From positions 24,006,532-24,070,531 of the forward strand of contig NC_090131.1 of NCBI RefSeq assembly GCF_040581485.1: a stretch of DNA of 64,000 nucleotides, written 5' to 3'. The notes below the pieces were generated by a model. That model searched no databases and had not been told where the DNA came from. It saw only the letters and a program-made list of their open reading frames with translations. Of the stretch, positions 45,850-58,511 are shown piece after piece; position 1 is the first letter of the stretch; each line of letters begins with the position of its first letter. The translations under genes and the position numbers were made by a program. This DNA comes from Linepithema humile (Eukaryota > Arthropoda > Insecta > Hymenoptera > Formicidae).

Positions 45850-47638
45850 CTATTGAGCGATTCGTTGTAGCAACCACGACATTGTGACGAGTGTTCCGGC
45901 AGCCGTGATCAGCGAGCCTAGAAAAGAGAGCAATAACTTGAGCAACTTGAAAGACTTGCGTTTCACCGAATTAGTTTGTAACGATGCAATTAAGCGTAAT
46001 TAACCTTTGGCACACGACTCCCCTTCTTTACACACACATTGATGATTGTCACATTTCAGCGTATCCAGAGTCATGTCTTTTATATAGCATTCATAGTCAT
46101 CATCACAACTATTGTACAAATCTAAAAAAAAAAACATACATATGTTAAAAATATATAATACTCATTATTTACTTTTTTTATTTTACTATACATTTTTCTT
46201 AATTTTTTAAATATATTTTAAATTAAAATTAAAATTTTTTTATTTTAATCTTCTTTTTTCTTATCTCCTTTTGCGTCTTAATCTATCGATTTTTTGTCAA
46301 TAAAGAAAATATTACCTCGGCTCAGAATGCAGTTTCTTGTTTGGTTTACAAAATGATATCCCGTATAACACTCGCATTTTTCGTTGATGCACATTGCGAA
46401 ATTGAAGCTCTCTTGACACACCGTGTTTACTTGGCAGCGATCGCCAATCTTAGCAGGTCCTGTAATATTTTTTTTAATTATGAATTAAATTCAAACGGTA
46501 TAATGAATTTTTCATCATTCTTCTTTATATTACTGTAATAAAAAGCATACTCACGGCTAATGCAATTTGAAGAATTACCGCTGTCTAAAAAGAAATCATC
46601 TTTACAAGCACACGTGCCTTGTCTGCATTCACCATTTGCCATCGTTTGACACGCTATGTTATTTTCGCAGCTCAATCCAACGGCTGTAGTTATTCAAAGA
46701 AAGATAAAAATGCCGATATTAAAAAAATAAATAAATATAAATTTAACATCTAGGCGTATATATATCTTAAGGCGATTATTCATCCAATGATAGAATCAAT
46801 GTATAAATCTTGTATAAAAATTTGAAAAATCCAGAATTGTGTTTTAAAGTTAATGTATACAGAGCTATTTCTCGCGACGGATGTTAACTCGCTTTTGCGT
46901 AACACCATCCGATTGTCTTCTACACAAAAAATATTGTCTAGGAAACTCACTGGCGATGCACATTGATTTATCGGGACTTGGTGAGTAATAAGGATCGCAC
47001 GAGCAGGTCTGCTGCCAGCGACAAAATGCGTTTGCGATACAATCGATGTCCCTTTGGCATTTCTCGCCGACCAACGCAAAGGTATGCCCCGCTAAAACAA
47101 GCAACAGTTTTAATTAACACCGATGATCGATCAATTGATAGAAAAGTACTTGCGAATTAAGGAACGGTCTAATAATTTTTATCTATCGCAGTTTGCTATC
47201 AGTAATACATCGATAACAACTTCAAGTGGCGTAATAAACTAAAAGGCGCTTAAAAAAGAAAACCGTCTGAGAAAAATATATCTAAAAGATAAAAATCTGT
47301 TTTGTAAACATCAAAAATGTTTAAACATTTAGAGTTTCTCTCAAATGTGTAAAAGATGTTCGAAAAACTAGAATTTTCTCTTAAAATCTCTTAAAAGCAT
47401 CTAAAAAATTAAAATATTTCTTTAAATATTTAAATTGTTTTTAAAAATATTTAAAAAATTTATAATCTGCATCTACTTAAATCTTTTAGATATATTTTTA
47501 TTGTCTGGAACGTAATGAGTTTTATGTTGCGGAATATTTGCGCGATAATTTATAAAGACAAGACTCACTATTCTCCTGACAGGTGGAATAACCAGCAAGC
47601 GCGCAGAAAAGGAAGAATATGCAGATGAGAAGCATCAT
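45850..47638 (-). CDS. EB-module cysteine-rich secreted protein 1
   Basis: Predicted extracellular protein built from EB-type cysteine-rich modules; the biological role is unknown. Exons in order on the minus strand: 47638-47569, 47091-46951, 46683-46555, 46459-46316, 46121-46005 and 45917-45850; 222 residues. Exon 1 is a signal peptide (MMLLICIFFLFCALAGYS). Each middle exon holds one module with a spaced Cys pattern, for example GEKCQRDIDCIANAFC then QQTCSCDP, and GDRCQVNTVCQE then CINEKCECYTGY. Every intron is phase 1. The last exon is a short hydrophobic tail (GSLITAAGTLVTMSWLLQR), suggesting a GPI or membrane anchor. It has the same design as the two plus-strand genes to the right and is divergent to the first of them. 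Confidence 0.88.
47273..47504. repeat. Small inverted repeat in intron 1 of EB gene 1
   Basis: AAAAATATATCTAAAAGAT at the left is mirrored by ATCTTTTAGATATATTTTT at the right, with AT-rich, AAAT-rich repetitive sequence between. It may be a degenerate MITE, but no target duplication is clear. Confidence 0.4.
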
Positions 47639-49276
47639 TGGAAATCGTCGAAATCGACGTTCAGGTGTGAACGTGAAACATATCCAGGTGACTGCCAGAT
47701 AACGAGCTCATATACGCACCTTGCGCTACGTTCTACGCCCTCGTGAGATAAATGTCTTATCTCTAGACGGATATCTAGTGATATCCAGTCCGTGAATCAG
47801 AGGTTTCATTTATCGAGCAAAATGCGTCCGTCATCATCGCCAATCTAAGAGCGGTGTGAGTGAACGCTTTAATTTACTTTTATTTCAAACGAGGAACGCG
47901 AAAGTCACTTTTATTTTCGACCGCGCTTGATGATTTATTTCGCTAATTTCGGGCGGAAAAAATATTTCAAACAATGAATGTGCCTGAAGCCGCAATATAA
48001 ATTGCTGTTTATGAACAATATTAAAACCGCATATTGATTTTCTATTATTGTTACGTAAAGTAAAAATAAAAGCACGTTGCGTCGTCGATTTATGAATATG
48101 CTGCGTATAAAGTGTTTGCGCGTTAACATTATTTATTATGATAAAATCCTATTGACTTCATCCACAGCTTAGAAAAGCGATATAATACTATATTATTATA
48201 AAAATATTATTATAATCATCACTCTAGTTTTTTAAATTTATTCAATTAAAAGTAGTGCTATGAAAACAATAATTCTGCTAATTCGACTTTATTCAATGCG
48301 CTTTTTTATTATGGTTACTATGTGAAAAACGTGGCTTTACATCCACTTATATTCGTGTGGAACTTTACATACATCGTCTAATTCGTAGTGACGATTTGCA
48401 TCACAAGTTACATTCTTCTTAGTTTGTCCGATTGGCAACTCAAATGTGATGTGCGAACGCATCATATCAAAATGCTAATACGGAAATTACAAGGAAATGA
48501 AGCAAATGTGTTAAATACTTTGGTATATTGCGGCAGCTGTTGGCTTAATAACGACAGAGAATCTCTATAAGCAGTGTTTAATATGTATATGCAATATTTA
48601 AATGTGCTTTGCACTATTATAAAATTATAAATAAAAAATTCCATCTGAAATTCCTTCGCAATTTATAGATCGTCCTAAATTAATTAACAACGCAACAGCA
48701 AGATTCGCAAGATTTAGAACTTTATTTATTCGAGTTGAAAACAGACGCGTCTTTTTCAAGAATTAACAGAAAAACTGGAGGTAAAATAATTAACAAATTA
48801 TCTTGCCCGGTATAATAAACAAAGGAATGCGGAATAACGATCCTGTAAAACGCAATTATAACAGCGATAAATGTCTGTAATATCGGAGAATTTAATTAGC
48901 GTACTTTTGTGTCGCGTTCGCGAGCGTGGCTCGCGCGCGAAAATGCCGATCAGATTCATCGGTATACTCGGACGTATGGAAGTCGAGAGAAAATTAACGA
49001 CACGATGGTGGGAGAATAGAGGGGACGGGAGGAAACAAACACAGAAATGTATTGTGGACACGGTCGCGGGGTGAGAGACAATAAACGGGACGAGCAGAGA
49101 CCTTCGGATACTCGGCACTGCGGATTCGTCAGTTTGCCAGTTGCACGCGGCTGCTAATGCTGGATCGTAAGCCGATCGCAGAGCAATTTGAGCGATTAAA
49201 AGGAGGTTAGAAATCTGGTGATCAAGAGTATTGTAATTTATTAGTCACACTTAGAAATAGAGATTATTTATTCAAT
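47639..49276. promoter_or_regulatory. Divergent intergenic region between EB genes 1 and 2
   Basis: 1.6 kb between two divergent start codons. A GC-richer patch with the imperfect palindrome CGCGTTCGCGAGCG / CTCGCGCGCG lies at about 48915-48941. An initiator-like TCAGTT at 49129-49134 is about 145 bp before the EB gene 2 start and may be its transcription start. No coding exon is supported; open frames on both strands over 48800-49118 are composition artefacts. Confidence 0.45.
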
Positions 49277-52200
49277 ATGAAGATATACGTAGTTCTAAGC
49301 GCGATTATGCTGACGGTCAGTTATGCCAGTGGAGACAAAATCAGTGAGTATACTAAAATATTTTCTCCCAGAATTAACACAATTGAATCGCTTTGCTAAT
49401 CATTTCATTCAATTCCATTCGCAAAATTCATTCGCAACACGATTGTAGAGACTCGTCGGATTTTCGCGCTTCGCGAGGCGCATATGGAAGCATGTTCGCT
49501 TGATACAATTACAGAGAACGAGGAATTAATGTTTACGCTGTCGTGTAAACATCGCGTTCCAATACTTGAGTACAGGTGACCTCTTCTCCCGGGAAAGTTT
49601 CCTTCGACATTTATATTTCGCGTCTTTCTTCAAACTTTCGCTAAATCTAAATTTCACGTGTCCGTAATTTTCATATTGTTATTAATGGAGTTCATAAAGA
49701 AATAATAATTTTGCAATTATTAAAAGCAACATACTGTAAACAGTGTATTAGACTTTTCGAGTCGTCATTTTCAGATTTTTTCATTAAAAAAAATGACGTT
49801 AAATTGATGAAAGATTTCGTGGGTGAAAGATCCGGATCACTTTGCATAGTTAATTATTATAATACTTGACTTGTCTGAGCATAAAATTTTACACAAAATG
49901 CTCTACTTTTAACGATTATGATTTACGATACACAGATTACAACAATGTAGCATTTTCTTATCAAAGACCAAGACGCGGAGCACGCGTTTGCTTATCGTCG
50001 GATACATTTCTAACGACACATATCCTTAACATTTAAGTAAAACATTCTCTAATTAAAATTGCTCACCTCTTTAAATACATCTTATGAACGTATACATATT
50101 TCTCAACTGTTTAATGACGTTGGACAAAATTTTCATTATGTGTTTTCGTTATATGTGTTATTAACTCATTTATTAAATCGCAATTTACTATGACACGTGA
50201 ACATCATAATTATACACGTGCAATTCATCACTTATCATAACATTAACACGTGTTACTCGTTTCTATTCAGTAACAGTTGCGGAATATTCAAATATTAATG
50301 TTTTTTTTCTGGATATCGAGGATGCTATTTATTTTTGCCAGAAATCTTACAGAAATCTTGTAAACATGCGATTAGTTCACACATGTTCAAGTTGAAATAT
50401 TTTAAATTTTAAATCCTTTTAATTAAATCAATCATTGCAGAAAATATACAATCGTTAAGTTTTATTAAAGGAAATGGAGAAATTAATTTATCGCTTTTTA
50501 AATAATATTATAAGAAATTTAAAAATATATAGTGAAGAATATTCGCACGGAGGATTATGAATAATTTTTATAACGGAAGATTTGATAATAAACAACTAAT
50601 AAAATCGGCGTCTTATCGCTGAGATAAGTGCTTCCGTATTTGTAATACATTTCCTCATTTATGACTGCTTTTGAAACGATTCGATTGCAGCCATTTCTAT
50701 TCCATGCAGAAACACGACAGAATGTAGAAACATGACGATACGTCTTCCGAACGATGCTTTTTGCAAAGATGGATATTGCATGTGCCCTAATGCAGACAAC
50801 GGAGTTAGCACTTGCTTTACCGATATGCATGCACCGAATAAAACTTCAGGTGATACAATTGCAAACAACCAATATATTTTCCAAATTAAATATATTATAA
50901 ATAAATATATTTAAATATATTTAACTTGAATATATATTGTGCTTTTTGCGCTGTTTACTGACTTTTTCGATATGCAACTATTCATAAAGTAATTCTTTTT
51001 CAGGTCCTCTGCTCTATAAGCAATGCACGCACGCTCAAGATTGCAATTTCGAGGGTGGGCATTGTAACACTACTAGTAGACAATGTGCTTGCTTAAAAGA
51101 TTATCTGCCGGCGAGCAACAAGCTTCATTGCATTAAAAGTAAGTGGGGAAAAATAGAAAGATTCTTGTTTCTCATGAAAAATAAAAGAGACAGTAGAAAC
51201 TTTTTCTTTAAGTATAAATTGATATTTTTTAATCTATGATTTACAGCATTAAGCTAAAATTTATATTATCAATTTATATTACTTTTGTTTAATAGAGATT
51301 TTTTCGTTCGACGCCTCTTGCAAAGATAAAAATCAGTGTTTAGCGTTTTCGGCGAACAGCTCTTGTGAGTCTAATAAATGCGTTTGCGTGCCTTCTTATC
51401 ATTACGTAGACAACGCATGCTGGAAAATGGCCCGTAAGTGCTATAATAATCTATTTGTTACAAAGAAAGCGACTATAAATAAGGAACTTCTTTTTGCGAC
51501 ATAAAGTAACTTTTATCGTTTTTACTACAAAAATTATTTTTATTGCAATTATTATTTTGTAATTTTTGATTAAATTTAAAATATTAAAAATTATTTATAA
51601 AATTGAGTAATTTATTCCATAAAATGGTTTTTCTAAGAAAAATTGAATATTTCCTTAGAAATTTATTTTTGCATCAGTTTTTTCCGTGCAGTTCGCAACC
51701 GATTTGCGATTTATTTACAATGTGATTTCGGAATAATTAGCGTAATCATAATTGCAGCATACAATGAGTCTTGCACAACAGATCAAGAATGTTCCCACAT
51801 CGAAGGTGCCATATGCATAAATAATACGACATGTGATTGTGCGGCTGAAATGGTGTTGAACGAAGACGGCAAAAAGTGTTTGAGCGCTGCAAAAGCGATT
51901 GACGACGAATGTACGGAATCGGTGCAATGCACAGCGACATTTGAGCACTCATTGTGTCTCGACAAGATGTGCAAGTGCGACGAGGAGTATCATTACGAAC
52001 ATAATCTATCGAGATGCTTTCCCAACAAAGGTATTCGAATTTTCTTCATAAATTTTTGATTCAAGAACTGTTAGAAAACTTAAGTGTTATTTTGCGCCTG
52101 CAAAAAAATATCGCACAAGATAAACATTGCCAGGAAACGCATTACAATTGCTAATTATAGCTTATATAATTTTTCAGGAATTGGCGATGATTGCGCAAAT

Positions 52201-52545
52201 AATTACGAGTGTTATCAGGCAGAAGATTATGAGAAAGATCCTTCGATCAAGTCTGTGATATGCAAAGCCAACAAATGTACATGCGACGATCATTATATTA
52301 GGGAAAATGATAAGTGCGTCAGTGCTGGTTCGTAAAAAAAAAATAATTCCCTAATATGTTTTACAAAACGTTAAATTAAATATTTTATTAGCTTAAAAGA
52401 AATTATTTTATCTTTTTTGACTTTATCCGCTTTAAAAAAAAACTCTTACTTAGCACAATTTACACTTTTAGGCTCAATGTCCATGGCATCCTTGCCAATA
52501 ATCATGTCTGTGATATCGCTGATTTACAGCATCTTTTTCTCGTAA
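49277..52545 (+). CDS. EB-module cysteine-rich secreted protein 2
   Basis: Predicted secreted multi-module protein of unknown role. Exons: 49277-49343, 50691-50849, 51004-51138, 51296-51433, 51758-52030, 52178-52327 and 52472-52545; 331 residues, all introns phase 1. Exon 1 is the signal peptide (MKIYVVLSAIMLTVSYASG). Modules follow, such as CRNTTECRNM then CKDGYCMCP, CTHAQDCNFEGGHC then CACLKDY, and CKDKNQCLAF then CESNKCVC. Exon 5 (273 bp) holds two modules fused without an intron. The last module has a longer Cys spacing (CYQAEDYEKDPSIKSVIC). The tail exon is hydrophobic (MSMASLPIIMSVISLIYSIF), like an anchor. The exon 6 donor GTTCGT is weak; using a nearby GTAAAA would lose the hydrophobic tail. 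Confidence 0.87.
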
Positions 52546-55462
52546 AACTCTATCAGCCGCAAAATACAAATTTACAGAAGGAAACCACTCGTCGTAAGTG
52601 AATAGAATCTCGTTAATCCTATATTTTGATGTGATAAGAACTTAATAATTTATCCTAAGTAGGAACAAACGGCGTTGTACCTAAAACAAACTTGATCCGT
52701 AGATTTTGTTTATTATAAATTGCAATTACTCATATTATCATGAGAAAAACTCATGAAATTCTCACAAATAATAAAAATATTGTACATTAACGTGCGCTAG
52801 ATTCAACAACTGGTACCTCAAAAAAATAAGATATATAATAGCACGAATTTTCTGCATAAATGTGTTCATGTGTGCATGTTTGAAAGTCTCATGCTATAGT
52901 TCAAAAACAAGGGAAAAAAATAAAAAATAATAAATAGATGAGATATTACGAGCGTCATGTCCAGAGTGCGATAAAAAATTACAATTTGTGTGTTTTGATG
53001 GTTGTTTGTAGTAATATATTTAAAAAATATCTAATATAATGTATTTATAGTAATATTTAAAAAATAAAATAGATTAGCGCAATTTTTTTAAGCGCGATAT
53101 GAAAATCAATTGTTCTCGATTGTTATTTTTTTGAAGGTTGAGACTAGTATGAGCCAATTTATTTTCGAATGTAATTCAATTTTTCTAATTATATTATTAC
53201 AGGACCTAATCAATTAAAGAATATTTTACGTATTTTATTTTTTATAATACAATTTGATGCAGAATACAATATTTTTTTAGTCACTTCAATATTACAAAAC
53301 ATTTTAATGAGTTCTCTTCTAGTTGATTCTAATTCCTTAAAAACGATGTGTTTAAGCAAGAACCTGTTTTATTAAAGAATTAGTGTTGACAAATTCCGCA
53401 AATGTAAATTCAAAGATTCTGTAATATTAGAAGGACTATATAAGTTTTCAAATATTGTTATTTTTTATATTAAATTTTATTGCAAAAATAAAATACGCGT
53501 AAATATATTTTAATTTATTAAATTCTTTAAAAAATATCATTATCAATTTTTTTTATATTTATAAATTTTCTATAAAAATTTGCTTTGTTAAAAAATTCAG
53601 ATACTCCATTTTTGTAATTGTGTAATTGTGTAATGATATTGATATCATTATAAAATAAAAAATTGTTTTTAAATAAATATTAATCGAAAGGCTCTTGTCA
53701 GTATAATGAACGTACACAACAACGGTTTGTCTCGTACTGGCTTTTTCCTTCAAAATTGCTAGTTTAACGTAACGAATCTAAATAGTTTAAGTAATTAATT
53801 TATTATTATTTTTATTTTTATTTTTAAACGCGAAGGCTTTAATGCATTTTCCGAAATAGTTCTGTAAACAGATTGTGAAAAGAATAATGAGAACCATACA
53901 AACATTCAGTATTCGTTTAATTTATAGTCATCGTGAATGAAATTGAAAATCGGAAATTACTTGGAGCCTTGGTAAAAATGAAGAACTTGTATTATATGCA
54001 CCATAATATTTTAAGAACTTTTTATTGTGTTATTTTTGCGTTTATTAAATTAATTGTTGATAATAAGGCAACAGAATTAATGACAATAAAATCTTTATTC
54101 TTTCAATATTTATAATCAGTCTATCTATGTAAGAATGTATCTGTGATCCGGTTTTAAAAAGACCAACGTCCAATTTTTTACACTGAATGAATTATATATC
54201 AAATTATTTTGTTACATATTTATTGTATAATAGATATTATAAATTATAAATAGTTTTAATTTAATTATATTATACAAATAATTAATATGCGCTTGTACCT
54301 CGCGATCAGATTTTAATCTCATTTGGGATCAATTTGACGAATTTATAATTAATTCTTTTCTGTTTTTTAATTTTAACTCATAAATAATTAATATTCAAAA
54401 TTTAGCAATTTTTGCAAACAACGAAATATAATTAGATTAATAATAAATTTAGATATCACTTGAAATAAAAAATACATAAGTAAAATATTTACATTTTATT
54501 AACCCAAAAAGATACAACGAGAATACAGAAAAGAGAGTAAAAATTATATTACAAATATATACAATGTACATTTTATAAAAATATCAACACAATTTTAAAT
54601 TCAGCATAATTAAGAGACAACGAGCTCGAAATTATTTAAACGTTAAATTTTATAACAGATGCGAATACGTGTGTTTTCTTTTCTTTATATAAGCCAAGCT
54701 TATTTTTTCACCCAGTAAGATGCGTTTGTAAAAACACTTGTAACATTACCTTCATGCCGAATGTGTTTGGAAATAACTAGAGATTTGCATAATACCTTTC
54801 GGCATTGTATTCTCATGCTTTTTCTCTAAGAGCCGCACAAAACACACGAGTATACCGTGCAACGATGTTTTGTATCATTCAGTAGATTTATTTTTTCTTA
54901 ACACACACGTAATTTATGCTGATATTAGATTGATTCATTGATTCATGCTAATTTTTAATGGATTTTAAATCTAATCAAAAAGATATATTATCCTTTTTAT
55001 TGCATAAAATACAAATAGCCGCGTGCATCGTTTCTAGCTCATAATTTTGAAATATTATTTTAAGATATTCAAGTCACACATTTCCGATAAAAAATCTGGA
55101 TAAAAAACAGAAAAAGACCGCGACAAAAAAACTCGACAAGCTTACAATTATTATTCTCACTTCTCATACATTTTGGAAGAAATAAAACTTGACAGAACGA
55201 CACGTTTTAGTAAAAAGAAAAGTATCTTATAAAAAACGTTTATTCATCGATAAGAGGCTCAATTTTAACACTTCGTATTCTAGTCTTTATTCAGTCATTT
55301 AGATGATAAATAAGAATTATCGAGGAAGACTTATCAGTTCAAAGACACGATTGGATAAAATCGTGTGATAAGAACTAAATCGATCGCAGCTGCAGCTCGT
55401 ATTTTCGCGAGATTCTTTAACTGGGATTCAAAGTCGATTCAAAGGATAAATCCTTCGAGGGA
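52546..55462. other. Gene-free AT-rich spacer
   Basis: The 3' flank of EB gene 2 and then unremarkable AT-rich DNA. Short open frames near 53559-53753 and 53933-54115 have no domain and no splice support. I see no repeat or element with clear borders. Confidence 0.55.
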
Positions 55463-55604
55463 ATGACGGTAGAGTTGAAGAGCCAGCCGAGACGTTCTCC
55501 AATGAGGGAGCTGCGGAACGTTCTACTGCCGATCATACTCTGCTTCGTTATACGGAGTGCAGTCGCCGACGCGCACGGCCAGAGCAAACGTCTGTCTCGC
55601 CGAC
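55463..55604 (+). CDS. Alternative signal-peptide first exon for EB gene 3
   Basis: An open start at 55463, with a second Met 12 codons on, encodes a hydrophobic segment NVLLPIILCFVIRSAVADA followed by a basic stretch. It ends at a consensus donor, GAC|GTGAGT, in phase 1. There is no compatible exon before 59130, the first module exon of EB gene 3, which needs phase 1. It therefore looks like an upstream alternative first exon giving a 344-residue product. A relic of another EB gene is the alternative explanation. Confidence 0.5.
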
Positions 55605-58511
55605 GTGAGTGTAAAAGTCGAGTGTTGTACAAAAGTTACCGGGAGATTGGAGAGAAATATCGGGAAATTTTACGCGAAAATTGCGGATATTGATAGAGAA
55701 AAGTAGCTGCGATATTGCAGCAAAAAATATAATTAATGAGCATCGAGAAAAACGTCTAAAAAAAATGTCTTACAAATAAAATTACTTCAGCAACATAAAA
55801 TTATTGTGAGTGTAAGAATCGAATGTTGCGAAGCAATCAAGTATATTGAAAGATATCGCGCAAAAGTTGTGTAAATTGATATACAAATGCGGTTACAATA
55901 TCGCGCAACCAAAGATATTAAATAATTTTTTTAAAGTTAATTGAAAACTATGTCTTTATGCAATACATATTAATAATTTAATCGCGAATATGTAAATATT
56001 GAATAATGCTAAAAATTTAGAGGAATTTTTAGTTAAAATTATGTAAATTAAAATTGAAATTATAATTGCGATGTCAAAACATTAAAAAATTCCGAAAAAT
56101 TATCGTGACGTGCGATGTAATATTTATAAAATCAATCGAATTATACATTAACACACATAATAATAAAAAAAATATTATCAATAGTATTTAATCGTATTAC
56201 TTAAGCGATATGATCGCAAAGCGTCGGTGAATCATCGTAACAGCAAAAGTGTCCTAGTAAAGTTTTCGTCATCTGACCCTGCTTTCTAGATCAATATCAC
56301 AAGCGGCTTGCGTCGATATGTTTTTAAAAATTATTTCACATAAGAGCGCGTAAAAAAATAATATTTAATGTTGTTTCGACAAAATGTCAAATTGCAATTT
56401 CGTAAAAACGCAAAATATTATAAAACAAATTATTGTATATCGCAAGAATTAAAGCGCATTTAATTATTTTTTAATGCATGACATGCTTATACTGTGCTAA
56501 TTTGCGGAATTTGATTGAAAAATAATTGGGCTTAATTGGATCAATTGATAAATTGGTTCAAAGAAACAAATAAAATGGTTTCCACTAGATTGAACTGTCG
56601 TGCTTAAATGCATTTAAGAAAGAAGTTCTGGGCAAGATGCGGATTGTTTGAAAGGTAGAATTTTTATGACCCAGAAATCTTTTCCTCTCCTTCGTGAGGA
56701 ATCGCGAAGATCGTGAAGTCGTGGGGACCGGATCTACGCTTCTGGTTCTCACAGTTAGGTGAATGTCGAGTAGAACTGCTCATAATTAAAGAACAAAGAG
56801 AGGGGCTCCGTTTCCTTTTCTTGCTTGTTATTCCGATTTAACAATGCGTTTTGGAGAAGTGGGATTACGGCATACCGAGTCTTCAACAAAGCTTGCAGTA
56901 TGCAGAAATAACCGTTTGCACTGCACAAATAACGTCGGACATCATTAAATCGAAGCGCTGTAAAATCCACTACCGCTGTAATTATATTCATTATCATCGA
57001 CGTTATTATCATTATTCTCTAATTGCAACGGCTCATTTAATTGATTAATCTTTTTCAGAGAACTCTTTTTTTATTCGAGTTGATGACAATGCGAATCTCC
57101 CGTTATCACGCTTCAATTCGCAACAAATTAAAATTTATTACACAAAATATTCGAATAATTTTTACTGAATACAACGCTCGTAACAATGATTTCCGCTGTT
57201 ATACATGTAGCGCAATGTTGCGCAACGCAAACCCAAACTATAGAAACGTAGGGCGCTAAACTTGTTCGTTCGGCACGATCGACCTTCGGGCATTCACAGG
57301 ATTGTCATTGAAATCCACAGCGCAGAGAACTTCGCCCACGTTTTGCGTCGATAGACTCAAGGCAACGAAAAAATTATTACTCGTTCTTTATTCTTTACAG
57401 ACCCTCGTTTACGGGATAAAATCGTGAAAACGCAAAAATTACGAGTTTATAAAATAATGCGATATTCTTTATTAAAAATATATAGAATGTTTTTAAATTA
57501 AACTTTATATTTGTGGCGAATCAAAAGATCTATTTGATTGAAGTCTTTGTTCAATCTACGTCCTGAACAAATATAACGTTATATAATTCAATTCACACTT
57601 CCGCGTGTTCGCTGTTAGATGCTTCGACGTGCAATTCTAATTTATATCGAACGGGACCAAGATGCATTAGAACGACTTAGCACCTGTCACTTGTCAGTGA
57701 CAACTCAGCGCATAAAATTATTTGAAATGATTATCGTCGATGAATGTGCAATATTTGCACGTTTAAATTAGATTCAATTCGTTACGGGACGCGGAAGAAG
57801 TCCGCTAAAACTGTGTTTTCCGACAGTCGCAATCGACGAAACAATGCGGTGCTATAGCGACCGAACTTGCACGCGACCGCTTGTGAATTAGAACATCTAA
57901 AATTAGACCCAACTAGAACTGCACGATAATGAGAAAATGTCGTGTGTTGTACCTTAACTTGAACTTGAAGTGGAAATATCTTGACATAAATCTATTCATA
58001 AATTGCAGAGCAAGAAAATATTTCTTTCGCTAAGAATTCATCAGTTTAGAAAGATTGATTTAAAAAATCAACTTTTCTCAAACAATCCAAATTGAAATGT
58101 CAAAGGTTTTCACATGACACGCGCAATATCTCGTAATTCGGACGAGAAAAAAAAAAGAAAGGATTAAATTGTAGAGTTTTCACCGACGCCTCGCCTCGAG
58201 TAGACGAAGAAGCGATCGAGATAAGCGGACGCGTCGAGGAGTCCGACGATGATTATGCAGGATACGCCTCGATGATGTCCGTCCGAGGGTGTTCCTGCCT
58301 ACGATTGCGCAACGAACGAGCGTGGAAACAATGAGAGTGCCGTCGTAAGCTGAACGGAGTCCGCGGCCGATCGTGACGCGGCGGCCTTCGGCGCGATCGA
58401 ATCGAGCCGGGCGATCTCCCGTGCTCTCGCGGGACCGAAAATGACAATAAGTCGGCCGGCGACGGTGATGAAACGTTTCGTACGCGGCGTTCGTCCGCCG
58501 TCATCGCGAGG
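55605..58511. other. Long spacer (intron if upstream first exon is used)
   Basis: No coding exon supported. Composition becomes GC-richer and CpG-rich towards 58200-58511, fitting a promoter for the second first exon. The minus-strand open frames at 58253-58601 are composition artefacts of that CpG-rich patch. Confidence 0.5.

Noticed and set aside
51715..51974. Minus-strand frames over EB gene 2 exon 5
   Set aside because: Antisense shadows of a well-supported plus-strand exon.
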